Positions 25,017 through 33,623 of a DNA stretch of 35,295 bases are shown in pieces. Both the position numbers and the translations under genes were made by a program. The stretch comes from CAZPAH01 sp964584495. GTDB lineage: Bacteria; Krumholzibacteriota; Krumholzibacteriia; Krumholzibacteriales; Krumholzibacteriaceae. Within the stretch, counting starts at the first letter, position 1. Each line of letters starts with the position of its first letter. The DNA lies in NCBI GenBank assembly GCA_964584495.1, contig CAZPAH010000015.1, positions 1-35,295 of the forward strand, read 5' to 3'. The notes under the pieces are model-generated. The model saw only the letters and a list, made by a program, of their open reading frames with translations. It was not told the DNA's origin and did no database searches.

Positions 25017-25847
25017 ATGAATGGGAGCAAGAAGCCGATAGGTGTATTCGACTCGGGTATCGGGGGATTGACCGTCGTGCACGAGATCGTGAAGCGCCTG
25101 CCCGGCGAGGACATCGTTTATTTCGGGGACACCGCCAGGGTTCCGTATGGAACGAAGAGCGCCGAAACGGTGCTTCGCTACGCGAGGCAGAATCTGGCGT
25201 TCCTCAAGGAAAAAGATGTAAAGCTTATAGTCGTCGCCTGCAACACGGCTTCCTCCGTGGCCCTCCCCGCCTTGAGGGACGAGGAGGAGATTCCGGTGAC
25301 CGGTGTGCTTCTGCCTGGAGCGAGGGGGGCCGCGCTGGCCACAAGGAAGGGCAGGATAGCCGTCATAGGGACGACCGCCACCATCAACTCGGGGGCATAC
25401 GAGAAGGCCCTCCGGGACCTCGACCCGCAGTTCGAGATAGTTTCGAAGGCCTGTCCCCTGTTCGTCTCCCTCGCCGAGGAGGGATGGCTGGACGACGAGA
25501 TCACGCGCCTTGTCGCGAAGAGGTACCTCGAACCGCTTCTACGGTTCGAGCCGGACACGCTGGTGCTCGGCTGCACGCACTACCCGTTGTTGAAGGGCGT
25601 GATATCGCAGGTGATGGGGGAAGGGATCGCGCTGGTCGATTCGGCCAGGGAGACAGCCTTCGAGGTCGAGAGGATCCTCCTCGAAACGGGGCTCGGCGGC
25701 GGAGAGTCGCGCCGGGGCGAGATCAGCGTCTATGTCAGCGATATCCCGTATCATTTCAGGGAGATCGGAGAACGGTTCCTGGGGAGGCCCATCGGAAAGG
25801 TCGAGCAGGTGAAATTTACGTCGGCAATGAAAGAAATGGAGTGTTGA
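25017..25847 (+). CDS. murI: Glutamate racemase
   Basis: The 276-residue protein has the whole MurI signature: IGVFDSGIGGLTVVHEI, YFGDTARVPYG, the first catalytic Cys C75 in VVACNTASS, and the second Cys C186 in LGCTHYPLL. It converts L- to D-glutamate for peptidoglycan. The gene lies 63 bases after the GerMN gene; that gap contains a GC hairpin (CGCCGCC 24959-24965 with GGCGGCG 24977-24983) lacking a T tail. The stop codon overlaps rph by one base. Confidence 0.98.
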   Translation: MNGSKKPIGVFDSGIGGLTVVHEIVKRLPGEDIVYFGDTARVPYGTKSAETVLRYARQNLAFLKEKDVKLIVVACNTASSVALPALRDEEEIPVTGVLLPGARGAALATRKGRIAVIGTTATINSGAYEKALRDLDPQFEIVSKACPLFVSLAEEGWLDDEITRLVAKRYLEPLLRFEPDTLVLGCTHYPLLKGVISQVMGEGIALVDSARETAFEVERILLETGLGGGESRRGEISVYVSDIPYHFREIGERFLGRPIGKVEQVKFTSAMKEMEC

Positions 25848-26557
25848 TGCCCAGGTCAGGAGGAAGAAGGAGCAACGAGCTGAGGAAGATCTCGATAACC
25901 CGCGATTACATAGGAACGGCCCCCGGATCGGTGCTTTTCGGGATGGGAAACACCCGGGTGATCTGCACCGCGACCGTGGAGGAAACGGTTCCTCCTTTTC
26001 TCAGGGGAGCCGGCACCGGGTGGATTACCGCCGAGTACAGCATGCTCCCGAGGTCGAGCGGATCGAGGATTCCACGGGAATCTGTAAGGGGAAAGGTCAA
26101 GGGAAGAACCCACGAGATACAAAGGCTCATAGGCCGTTCGCTGCGCGCAGCCGTCGATCTCGCCCAGATCGGAGAGAGAACGATACTTATCGACTGTGAT
26201 GTGCTCGAGGCGGACGGCGGAACCCGCACGGCCTCGATAAACGGTGGATTCCTTGCGTTGGCGGCCGCCCTTCGACGCCTGAAACTCGAGAAGAAGGGGC
26301 TCAAATTCTTCCTGGCGGCGGTGAGCGCCGGGATCGTGGGAGGAAAGGTCTGCCTCGATCTGGATTATTCGGAGGATTCGACCGCCTCGGTGGACATGAA
26401 CGTCGTCATGGACGAGAGGGGCCGTTTCGTGGAGGTTCAGGGAACGGCGGAGGATGGCGTGTTCACGAGGGAGGAGCTTGACGGGTTGCTCAAAACGGCC
26501 GGCTCGGGGATCAGGAAGATAATCCGGGAGCAGAAGAAGATCCTGAAATGGGGTTGA
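25847..26557 (+). CDS. rph: Ribonuclease PH
   Basis: The 236-residue product matches RNase PH over its full length: MPRSGGRRSNELR, GSVLFGMGNTRVICTA, GTGWITAEYSMLPR, IQRLIGRSLRAAVDL, DCDVLEADGGTRTASINGG and EVQGTAEDG. The enzyme uses phosphate to trim tRNA 3' ends. Its ATG shares an A with the murI stop. The last codons are part of a degenerate tandem duplication that continues into the intergenic region. Confidence 0.98.
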   Translation: MPRSGGRRSNELRKISITRDYIGTAPGSVLFGMGNTRVICTATVEETVPPFLRGAGTGWITAEYSMLPRSSGSRIPRESVRGKVKGRTHEIQRLIGRSLRAAVDLAQIGERTILIDCDVLEADGGTRTASINGGFLALAAALRRLKLEKKGLKFFLAAVSAGIVGGKVCLDLDYSEDSTASVDMNVVMDERGRFVEVQGTAEDGVFTREELDGLLKTAGSGIRKIIREQKKILKWG

Positions 26558-26644
26558 AAATATTCCAACGGCGGGAAAAGGGTTTAAAGTGGATTCGAGG
26601 GTATTCCAACAACTGAAAAAGAGTCCGAAATGGCTTTGAAGATA
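26545..26644 (+). repeat. Degenerate 41-bp tandem duplication spanning rph end and rdgB start
   Basis: Units begin at 26545, 26586 and 26627 (period exactly 41). TATTCCAAC recurs at 26561 and 26602; GAAATGG...TTGAAR.ATA ends the rph frame at 26545 and recurs at 26627, where it forms the start of rdgB. Units one and two are about two-thirds identical. The third is partial and closer to the first. Confidence 0.6.
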
Positions 26645-27250
26645 GTGCTTGCGACCAGAAACGACGGCAAGATCAGGGAGATAAATAGTATACTCGGCGG
26701 CATCGGTCTGGAGATTATGTCCCTCGGAGACTTCCCGCCGTACGGGGAGCCCGAGGAGGACGGCAAGACCTTTCTCGAGAACGCAATGATAAAGGCGAGG
26801 GCCGCCGTCGAGGCGACCGGGCTGCCGGCGCTGGCCGATGATTCGGGGATCGAGGTCGATTATCTGGGCGGATCCCCGGGGGTCCATTCCGCCCGCTACG
26901 GCGGCGCCCTGTTGAACGATCGTCAGCGCTGCGAGAAGCTCCTCGCCGATCTCGATGGTGTCCCGCAAGAGAAGAGGAAAGCGAACTTCAGATGCGTGAT
27001 GGTGCTTTATCCCGATCCCACCGGACGCGGGGCGGCTTTGTCAACGGAAGGGATCCTGGAGGGGTTCATCAGCCGTGAGCCGGCCGGGGAGGACGGGTTC
27101 GGGTACGATCCCATATTCTTCGTGCCCGGGGAAGGCAGGACCGCCGCCGAAATGACGATGGAGGAGAAGAACAGGATCAGCCACAGGTACAGGGCGCTGG
27201 TCGAGATGAAAGCGCTTCTTGCCGGCCGGCGCGGGTTCGAGATCGAATAA
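26630..27250 (+). CDS. rdgB: XTP/dITP pyrophosphatase (RdgB/HAM1)
   Basis: The 206-residue product has the diagnostic motifs: IVLATRNDGKIREI, ENAMIKARAA, ALADDSGIEVDYLGGSPGVHSARY, GEDGFGYDPIFF and KNRISHRYRAL. It hydrolyses deaminated purine nucleotides so they are not built into DNA or RNA. The order murI-rph-rdgB is widespread. The only site upstream is a weak AAAGAG before ATG 26630, and the start itself lies in a decayed repeat unit derived from the end of rph. Confidence 0.97.
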   Translation: MALKIVLATRNDGKIREINSILGGIGLEIMSLGDFPPYGEPEEDGKTFLENAMIKARAAVEATGLPALADDSGIEVDYLGGSPGVHSARYGGALLNDRQRCEKLLADLDGVPQEKRKANFRCVMVLYPDPTGRGAALSTEGILEGFISREPAGEDGFGYDPIFFVPGEGRTAAEMTMEEKNRISHRYRALVEMKALLAGRRGFEIE

Positions 27251-27335
27251 TTTCCCGTCGATCTTGTATTCTTTCAGGGAGGCGGCGGCGGAGCACGGGA
27301 CGCTTGAAACCGGAAAAATTCAAGGAGGGGCTCGA

Positions 27336-28262
27336 TTGCTTGAGATATCGAATGTGACCAAGAGGTACAGCGGCCACACGGCGGTGGACGATCTTTCGCT
27401 CACCGTGGAGCCGGGAGGGATATTCGGCCTGCTGGGACCCAACGGTGCGGGAAAGACCACGACCATCAGAATGATAATGGGCATCATTCAGCCCGACGAG
27501 GGGGAGATATCGATCTTCGACAAGCCGATGGGCGAGAAGGTAAAGGAAATGATAGGCTATCTGCCCGAGGAAAGAGGAATGTACAGGAAGATGAAGATAC
27601 TCGATCATATCGTGTTCCTCGGCGAGATCAAAGGGATGTCGAGATCCGAAGCGGCCCGGCGCGCGGCCTCGTGGCTCGACCGTGTCGATCTCGGTGACTG
27701 GAAGGACAAGACGGTGGAATCCCTTTCGAAGGGGATGCAGCAGAAGGTGCAGTTTATCTCCACGATTCTTCACGATCCGCAGCTAGTTATCCTCGACGAG
27801 CCATTCTCGGGCCTCGATCCGATCAACACGCAGCTTCTCAAGGATATCATCGTCGAGATGAAGGAGGACGGAAAGACTGTAGTTCTCTCCACCCACCTGA
27901 TGGACCAGGTCGAAAAGCTGTGCGAGAAGATCTGCCTTATCAACAAGGGGAAGAAGGTGCTGGACGGCCCGCTCGCCGATATCAAGAGGAGTTTCAGCAA
28001 GAATGTCGTCTCGATGAGGTTCTCGGGGGGACGCGGTCTGCTGGAGTCTCATCCCGGCGTTGAGAAGATAATCGAGTTCGGGCAGGAGCTGTCGTTGACC
28101 CTGGGCGCGGGGGTGGAGCCGAACGACATCCTGCGATTCGCCCTCGATAACGGAAGGGTCGAGCGTTTCGAGATCGGGGAGATGTCGCTCCACGATATCT
28201 TCATCACCAAGGTGAAGGAAAAAGGGGGTGAGATCGATTATGAAGATGTTCAAAATCATTAA
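27336..28262 (+). CDS. ABC transporter ATP-binding protein (NatA-like)
   Basis: I chose TTG 27336, five bases after AAGGAGGGG; the longer open frame from 27219 lies mostly inside rdgB. The 308-residue protein has Walker A GPNGAGKTT, the Q loop region, a signature LSKGMQQK (a variant of LSGGQ), Walker B LVILDEPFSGLD and the switch STHLMDQVEKLC. It is the NatA/DrrA type with a C-terminal DUF4162-like extension (SFSKNVVSMRFSGG onwards). It overlaps the permease gene by 23 bases. Relatives export Na+, drugs or lipids; the substrate is unknown here. Confidence 0.95.
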   Translation: MLEISNVTKRYSGHTAVDDLSLTVEPGGIFGLLGPNGAGKTTTIRMIMGIIQPDEGEISIFDKPMGEKVKEMIGYLPEERGMYRKMKILDHIVFLGEIKGMSRSEAARRAASWLDRVDLGDWKDKTVESLSKGMQQKVQFISTILHDPQLVILDEPFSGLDPINTQLLKDIIVEMKEDGKTVVLSTHLMDQVEKLCEKICLINKGKKVLDGPLADIKRSFSKNVVSMRFSGGRGLLESHPGVEKIIEFGQELSLTLGAGVEPNDILRFALDNGRVERFEIGEMSLHDIFITKVKEKGGEIDYEDVQNH

Positions 28263-29505
28263 GAGAGAATATTTGGAAAGAGTGCGCAGGAAGAGCTTCC
28301 TCATAGGAACGATCCTCGGTCCCATCCTCATGGCGGCGATGATATTCGCTCCGGCCCTGATAATGAGATTCTCGCCGGCGAAGCAGGCGAGCATAGCCGT
28401 TATAGATCAAACCGGAAAGCTATACAACGGACTGGAAGAGGCTCTGACCGATACGCTGGACAGCGGTGAGCCGATGTTCAGGTTGAGGGAGGTCAAGGTG
28501 CCTCCCGGAGGCCTGGACGAGGCGAAAAAGACCCTCAACATCGAGATAGAGAGCGGCGCGCTCGACGCTTATATTATTCTCCCCGAGGATATTGTCGAAT
28601 CGAACAAGGCATCATTCTACGGGAAGAAGCTAGGAGACCTGCGGACTATCGAAAGAATAAAAAACGAAATCAACAACTCGGTGATATCGGACCGTCTCGC
28701 GAAGGAGGGTTTGGACGCGAAGATCGTCAGGGATATGGTGAAGAATGTCAAGTTCGACACGATCATGCTGAAAGAGGGGGGCAAGGAAAGGGAAGGCAGC
28801 ATGGACCTGATGTTCATGTCGACCTTCATCTTCGTGATGCTGCTCTACATGACGATACTGATGTGGGGCATCGCGGTCGAGAGATCGATCATCGAGGAGA
28901 AGAACAACAGGGTGATAGAGGTCATGCTTTCCTCCGTGAGGCCGATCGATCTTCTCTTCGGCAAGATTTTCGGCGTGGGTGCCGTCGGGTTGACCCAGTA
29001 TGCGATATGGGCTGTCGTTTCGGTAATCATGGTCCTGTACGGACTCAGCATGGGGGGCCCCGTGGCCGAGGTCGTCTCCTCCTTCTCGCTGGGGACCCTC
29101 GTCTATTTCATCATCTACTACCTTCTTGGATTTCTTTTCTACTCGTGCCTATTCGCCGGCATAGGCTCTGTCTGCAACAGCGACCAGGAGGCCCAGCAGA
29201 TGCAGTCTCCCATCGTCCTCTGCCTCGTTTTCACGATCCTCGTCCCGATGATGGTAATACAGAATCCGGACAGCACCTTCGCGACGGTGATCAGCCTTAT
29301 CCCGGTATTCACGCCCATCGTCATGTTCATGAGGATTACCGTGCTCATGCCGCCGCTGTGGCAGATCGCCCTGAGTATCATCATCATGATCGGGGCTATC
29401 TATCTCGCGGGATTCTTCTCGGCGAAGATATTCCGCGTTGGGATACTAATGTACGGGAAACGTCCCGACGCCAGGGAAATTTTAAAGTGGTTGAGAAAGG
29501 CATAA
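28240..29505 (+). CDS. ABC transporter permease (NatB / ABC2_membrane_3 type)
   Basis: The 421-residue product starts at ATG 28240, eight bases after GGGGGTGAG; an in-frame GTG at 28228 overlaps that site. One N-terminal helix (FLIGTILGPILMAAMIFAPALIM region, about 20-42) is followed by a large extracytoplasmic loop to about residue 185, then five or six helices. ERSIIEEKNNRVIEVMLSS and SDQEAQQMQSP are typical of NatB/YhaP-like exporters. It pairs with the upstream ATPase to form a dimeric exporter. The stop is followed by 150 bases of mixed, partly AT-rich sequence with no clear gene. Confidence 0.93.
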   Translation: MKMFKIIKREYLERVRRKSFLIGTILGPILMAAMIFAPALIMRFSPAKQASIAVIDQTGKLYNGLEEALTDTLDSGEPMFRLREVKVPPGGLDEAKKTLNIEIESGALDAYIILPEDIVESNKASFYGKKLGDLRTIERIKNEINNSVISDRLAKEGLDAKIVRDMVKNVKFDTIMLKEGGKEREGSMDLMFMSTFIFVMLLYMTILMWGIAVERSIIEEKNNRVIEVMLSSVRPIDLLFGKIFGVGAVGLTQYAIWAVVSVIMVLYGLSMGGPVAEVVSSFSLGTLVYFIIYYLLGFLFYSCLFAGIGSVCNSDQEAQQMQSPIVLCLVFTILVPMMVIQNPDSTFATVISLIPVFTPIVMFMRITVLMPPLWQIALSIIIMIGAIYLAGFFSAKIFRVGILMYGKRPDAREILKWLRKA

Positions 29506-29655
29506 CGTAAACTTTGTCATAAAAATTGCTGGATTTTGGCCTGAAAGGTGATTATTTGGAATAGAGCGCCACGGGGGCGGCTCCTTTGGGGCAGTTCGCA
29601 GCGGGGCGCCGTTTGTCTATAGGCCGGATAGCGGCCGGAGCGGGATAGTGCCGAG

Positions 29656-30651
29656 ATGGAATGCGCCGTCATAACTACTTACAGATGCAACGCCCGATGC
29701 CGGATGTGCAACGCATGGCAGAACCCATCCAAACCGTCCGAGGAATTCGATCCCGCCATTCTGGAGAAGATCCCAGGGGGCATGCAGCGGTTGAACATCA
29801 CGGGTGGAGAACCGATGCTCCGCAAGGATATCCGGGAGATAGTCAGCATTCTCTACAAGAAATCGGAACGGCTCGAGATCAGCACCAACGGGTTCTTCCA
29901 CGACAGGATCATCGAGATCGCGAAGGAGTTCCCCCGGATAACGGTGCGTGTCAGCATCGAGGGGCTGCCCGCGCTGAACGACACGCTGAGGGGCATAGAG
30001 GACGGTTTCGATCATGCTCTTCGCACGGTGTTGCGCCTGAAGGTGCTGGGAGTGAAGGATATCGGGTTCGCGATGACGATTTCGGGGGATAACTGCCGCG
30101 ATCTGCTCGATCTGTACACGTTGGTGGCCTCGATGGGTGTCGAGTTCGCCAATGCCGTGGTGCACAATTCGTTCTACTTCTTCAAGGACGACAACGTAAT
30201 CGAGAACAGGGAAGAGGTGGAGGAGATCATGGAGAGATTCATGGAAGCTCTCCTGCGCTCCCCGCGGGGACCGATAAAGAAGAGGGTCAAGGACTGGTTC
30301 AGGGCCTATCTCAACCTCGGTCTTCTCAGGCACGTTCAGGGAAGGGCCCGCCCGATACCCTGCACCGCTGGAACCGATACCTTTTTCCTCGATCCATGGG
30401 GGAAGGTCCTGGCCTGCAACGGTTCGCCGGAGCCGCTCGTCATGGGCGATCTCAATACCCAGTCTTTCGACGAGATCTGGAACGGCGAGCAGGCCCGTCT
30501 GATCCGCGGGGCCGTCGCCCAGTGCCGGCAGAACTGCTGGATGACCGGAACGGCGGTGCCCGCGATGAGGAGAAATATACTCAAACCTGCGCTATGGGTC
30601 CTCAAAAACAAGGCAAGACTGATGCGGGGAAAACCGCTCTGCCTCGATTAG
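29656..30651 (+). CDS. Radical SAM protein with SPASM-like C-terminus
   Basis: The [4Fe-4S]/SAM motif CxxxCxxC is at C11, C15 and C18 (CNARCRMC), with NITGGEPMLRKD and ISTNGFF strands following. The C-terminal part holds PCTAGTDTFFLDPWGKVLACNGS and CRQNCWMT, Cys-containing segments of the SPASM or twitch kind that bind an extra cluster. The 331-residue protein is followed 17 bases later by a GT4 glycosyltransferase. Radical SAM proteins of this type sit in polysaccharide and peptide-modification loci; no precursor peptide is visible here. The ribosome binding site is weak. Confidence 0.92.
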   Translation: MECAVITTYRCNARCRMCNAWQNPSKPSEEFDPAILEKIPGGMQRLNITGGEPMLRKDIREIVSILYKKSERLEISTNGFFHDRIIEIAKEFPRITVRVSIEGLPALNDTLRGIEDGFDHALRTVLRLKVLGVKDIGFAMTISGDNCRDLLDLYTLVASMGVEFANAVVHNSFYFFKDDNVIENREEVEEIMERFMEALLRSPRGPIKKRVKDWFRAYLNLGLLRHVQGRARPIPCTAGTDTFFLDPWGKVLACNGSPEPLVMGDLNTQSFDEIWNGEQARLIRGAVAQCRQNCWMTGTAVPAMRRNILKPALWVLKNKARLMRGKPLCLD

Positions 30652-30668
30652 AACACGGGTGCCATTCC

Positions 30669-31769
30669 ATGAAGATAGCGATCCTAGGAGTCAAGGGAGT
30701 CCCCGGCAACCACGGAGTAGAGGTGGTGATCGATTCGCTTCTGCCCCACCTGTCGGCCATGGGGCACGAGATCACCGTATACGGGTACAGCAGCTACTGC
30801 AGCGATACGGAAGACTACAAGGGCGCCAGGGTGAGGACCGTCAGGGGCAGCGCAAGGAAAAATCTCGAGATGATAACGCACATGTGGAAGGCCTCTATGC
30901 TTGAAAGGAAGGGCGATTTCGACATCGTTCATATACACAGCACCGATCCGTGCCTTCTGGCCTGGCTTCCACGTTCCAGGTACGGTGTGATAGCCACCTC
31001 TCACGGCCAGGCCTATGTGAGGAAGAAATGGGGCGGGATGGCCCGGTCGATGTCCAAGGTGGCGGAGAGGTTCTTCATCAAGCTGCCCGAAGTTGCCACA
31101 TCGGTATCTAAGCCGTTGGCCGATTACTACAACTCGAAGTACCACAGCAACGTCATTCATATCCCAAACGGGATAAGGGTCAGGGAGAAGCCGCCGGTCG
31201 AGCACCTGAAGAAATGGAAGCTCGAACCGTCGGGATTTCTCTTCTGCTCGGCGGGGAGGATCGAGAGGACGAAGGGACTTTCTACCCTCATGGAATCCTA
31301 CCGGAGGCTGAAAACCGATCTTCCGCTCGTCGTTGCGGGGGGAGGAGCCGCGACGGACGAGTCATATTTCGCCGAGTTGAAGGCGGACAAGCCGGAAGGA
31401 GTTATCTTCACCGGCTTTCTTACGGGGGACGAGTTTTTCTCCCTTTACGCCCATGCGCGGGTTTTTGTTTTTCCATCGGAGTACGAGGCCATGTCGATGG
31501 CCCTTCTCGAGGGTTTGTCTTTCGGGACTCCTACCGTCTACAGCGATATCCCGGAGAATAAAGCTGTCGCCGGCGGCATAGGGTTTGCATTCAATGTCTC
31601 CGACGCCGGATCGTTGACGGTCGTGCTGGATCATGTTCTCAGGAATCCGGACGAGGCCCAAAGGGTCGGAGGGCAGGCGATGAAGTATGTGCGGGAGCAC
31701 CACGGCTGGGAAGCGGTGGCGAGACAGTATCACGACATATACTTGAGAATGTCCCAACGATCGAAGTGA
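30669..31769 (+). CDS. GT4-family glycosyltransferase
   Basis: The 366-residue product has a GT-B fold: N-terminal GVKGVPGNHGVEVVIDSLLPHL, then SHGQAYVRKKWGG, HIPNGI between domains, the nucleotide-sugar region FCSAGRIERTKGLSTLMES, and the E-x7-E motif PSEYEAMSMALLEGLSFGTP. It adds sugars from nucleotide-sugar donors, most likely to cell-surface glycans. It begins 17 bases after the radical SAM gene and is probably co-transcribed with it. Its last 11 codons and stop are copied in the 37-bp duplication that follows. Confidence 0.93.
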   Translation: MKIAILGVKGVPGNHGVEVVIDSLLPHLSAMGHEITVYGYSSYCSDTEDYKGARVRTVRGSARKNLEMITHMWKASMLERKGDFDIVHIHSTDPCLLAWLPRSRYGVIATSHGQAYVRKKWGGMARSMSKVAERFFIKLPEVATSVSKPLADYYNSKYHSNVIHIPNGIRVREKPPVEHLKKWKLEPSGFLFCSAGRIERTKGLSTLMESYRRLKTDLPLVVAGGGAATDESYFAELKADKPEGVIFTGFLTGDEFFSLYAHARVFVFPSEYEAMSMALLEGLSFGTPTVYSDIPENKAVAGGIGFAFNVSDAGSLTVVLDHVLRNPDEAQRVGGQAMKYVREHHGWEAVARQYHDIYLRMSQRSK

Positions 31770-31810
31770 CGATATATACTTGATAATATCCCGACGATCC
31801 GGATGACGAT
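31737..31810 (+). repeat. 37-bp tandem duplication copying the end of the glycosyltransferase gene
   Basis: Unit one (31737-31773) and unit two (31774-31810) match at 30 of 37 positions by my count. Unit one carries the last codons and TGA of the glycosyltransferase; unit two keeps the same reading pattern and a TGA but is out of phase with any gene, because 37 is not a multiple of three. It lies just before the prmC ribosome binding site. Confidence 0.85.
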
Positions 31811-31822
31811 CGGGGAAGAGCG

Positions 31823-32677
31823 ATGTACAGGAGATTTCTCGACATATACAGGCAGTTCGAGAAGAGCGGCGTCGAAAGGCCATTGGAGGAGACGGTTCGG
31901 CTCATTGACCTCCTTACGGCGGGAGCGGTCAGAAAAGCGGATCTCTCGATTCTGGAACGGGAAGGGATAGACCTTGCGGATATCGCGAAGCAGAGAAAGG
32001 CCGGGAAGCCTATGGAATACATTCTCGGAATGGCGCCCTTCATGGGCGAGATGCTCCTCAGCGTGCCCGGAGCCCTTATCCCGAGGGAGGAGACGGAGCT
32101 TCTTACAACGAAATGCCTGGATCTTCTCGATGAGCTGCGTAACGGAAACGACGGGCTCACCATCGTGGAGATCGGCACGGGATGCGGGAATATTGCCGTA
32201 TCGCTGGCCTTGAAGACGGAGGATACGAAAATTTTCGCCTCCGATATAAGCGAGGAAGCGGTGGAGGTCGCGAGGAGGAACGTGGAGAGATTCTCCCTGG
32301 AGGAACGTATCACCCTTCTGTGCGGGGACCTGTTCGAACCCCTAGAGCCTTTCGGCCTCGAGGGAAGCGTCGATCTCGTAGTTTGCAATCCTCCCTATAT
32401 CCCGACAGGCTCGCTCGGGAACCTGGCCTCCGAAATCATCGATCACGAGCCTTCGGTCGCGCTCGATGCCGGGGCCTACGGGATAGATATTTTCAGGAGA
32501 CTCATCAAGGAATCGCAGCCTTATCTCAGGGGCGGCGGGATGCTCGCCTTCGAGATCGGAAGGGGCCAGGACAGGCTGGCGACGAGGCTTCTCGGAAAAA
32601 ACGGGTGCTTCGGTGACATCAGGCAGTACGACGACGGCGCCGATGTCCGCGCCATTAGCGCCAGTAAAATATGCTGA
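31823..32677 (+). CDS. prmC: Release factor glutamine methyltransferase PrmC/HemK
   Basis: The 284-residue protein has an N-terminal helical PrmC domain (about residues 1-85, GKPMEYILGMAPFMG at its end), ALIPREETELL, the SAM site VEIGTGCGNIAVSLAL, the catalytic NPPY in VVCNPPYIPTGSL and EPSVALDAGAYGIDIFRRLI. It methylates the GGQ glutamine of release factors. GGGGAAGAG lies just before ATG 31823. No prfA is adjacent, unlike the common prfA-prmC pair. It converges with the outer-membrane protein gene. Confidence 0.95.
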   Translation: MYRRFLDIYRQFEKSGVERPLEETVRLIDLLTAGAVRKADLSILEREGIDLADIAKQRKAGKPMEYILGMAPFMGEMLLSVPGALIPREETELLTTKCLDLLDELRNGNDGLTIVEIGTGCGNIAVSLALKTEDTKIFASDISEEAVEVARRNVERFSLEERITLLCGDLFEPLEPFGLEGSVDLVVCNPPYIPTGSLGNLASEIIDHEPSVALDAGAYGIDIFRRLIKESQPYLRGGGMLAFEIGRGQDRLATRLLGKNGCFGDIRQYDDGADVRAISASKIC

Positions 32678-32708
32678 TTTATCGCCGGGATCGGTAGTCA
32701 AGCCGGTA

Positions 32709-33311
32709 TCAGAACTTGATAAGCGAATAATCAACCCTTAAGGACCAGTACTTGAAGAGATCGCCTCCGTCGGGTGGCGAGAACATGTGGTATTCGAACT
32801 CGAATCCAACGCCCGTCGTAAGCAGGAACCAGTAGTCGAGACCGATGCTGACCGAACCTCCGGGACATATGTTGGATATCCGGATATCTCCGACCTTCCG
32901 TCCTCCAAGAGTAGGGATGACCCTGTAGGCGCCGCCGGCCAGGCCGCCGTAGACCTGGACCATCGGGCTGAAGGTGAAGTAGTACTTCACCTTGGCAATA
33001 ATCGGGATTACTGCGATCCTCTCGGTGAACTTGGTCGGTTCGCCGGTAACGATATCGTTGAAATCATATGAATGGTAGTGGACAATGTCGTATCCGGAAG
33101 AAAAGCCCACGCAGAGCGCATTAGTCAGCATCTTTCCTGCGTAGACATCTACGCCGAAGAAACCGGGTTTGGCATCCTCGATCATCGCCTTGTTGTATGA
33201 CCCTCCGAAATGGATGACGGCCTTGCCCAAATTGGCCTGGGCTGACGCTGATCCCGTCAAGAATATGGAAAAAAGGAACAAAAAAACAGCACCCGAAATT
33301 ATACTTTTCAT
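32709..33311 (-). CDS. Outer-membrane beta-barrel protein
   Basis: I chose ATG 33311, preceded by CCGGAG; the longer frame to 33344 adds a basic tail ahead of the signal peptide. The 200-residue product has a signal peptide (MKSIISGAVFLFLFSIFLTGSASAQ) and alternating-pattern strands such as KVKYYFTF, MVQVYGGLAGGAYRV and FLLTTGVGFEFEYHM. It ends in a hydrophobic strand with C-terminal Phe (LRVDYSLIKF), the usual BAM recognition signal. It resembles OmpX/OprF-type small 8-stranded barrels. A good promoter is at 33366-33394. Confidence 0.88.
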   Translation of the reverse strand: MKSIISGAVFLFLFSIFLTGSASAQANLGKAVIHFGGSYNKAMIEDAKPGFFGVDVYAGKMLTNALCVGFSSGYDIVHYHSYDFNDIVTGEPTKFTERIAVIPIIAKVKYYFTFSPMVQVYGGLAGGAYRVIPTLGGRKVGDIRISNICPGGSVSIGLDYWFLLTTGVGFEFEYHMFSPPDGGDLFKYWSLRVDYSLIKF

Positions 33312-33365
33312 TTTCAACTCCGGCCTCCGGTCAGAGGGTCGCAAGTATCAGGGTCGTATACATGT

Positions 33366-33394
33366 TGTATAATAAAGATCAGCCCCGGAGTCAA
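33366..33394 (-). promoter_or_regulatory. Sigma70-type promoter of the outer-membrane protein gene
   Basis: On the minus strand TTGACT (33394-33389), a 17-base spacer and TATACA (33371-33366). Both boxes match five of six consensus bases. The leader to ATG 33311 would be about 48 bases. Confidence 0.7.
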
Positions 33395-33469
33395 GTTGTT
33401 TATATTCATGACCTGCGGGGCAAAATCCGTCATTTTCTTTGATGTCAACGGCATTTTGGGGTACAGTCT

Positions 33470-33621
33470 CCCGGAGAAAGGCGGGAGATCGCTTTTGTGC
33501 GCAGTTTCCCGGATATAGAGGGTCGATCCTGTAGGAGGGCAATTACCCGGAGATCGGGGATCGATCCGGTAAGAGAGCGGTCTCAAGGATAACAACGATC
33601 GATCCGGAGAGAGATGGTAAT
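33470..33621 (+). repeat. Four-unit degenerate 38-bp tandem repeat before a glycosyltransferase gene
   Basis: Units start at 33470, 33508, 33546 and 33584, exactly 38 bases apart. The first three open with CCCGGA; units two to four share TCGATCC near their middle, and units three and four share GATCGATCCGG. The last unit contains the ribosome binding site GGAGAGAG (33606-33613) of the downstream gene. Together with the promoter at 33366 this accounts for most of the 312-base gap; I see no gene in it. Confidence 0.75.
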
Positions 33622-33623
33622 CG

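Noticed and set aside
29506..29655. Riboswitch or promoter ahead of the radical SAM gene
   Set aside because: GCGCC/GGCGC can pair and AT-rich tracts are present, but no known riboswitch core or well-spaced -35/-10 pair could be read.
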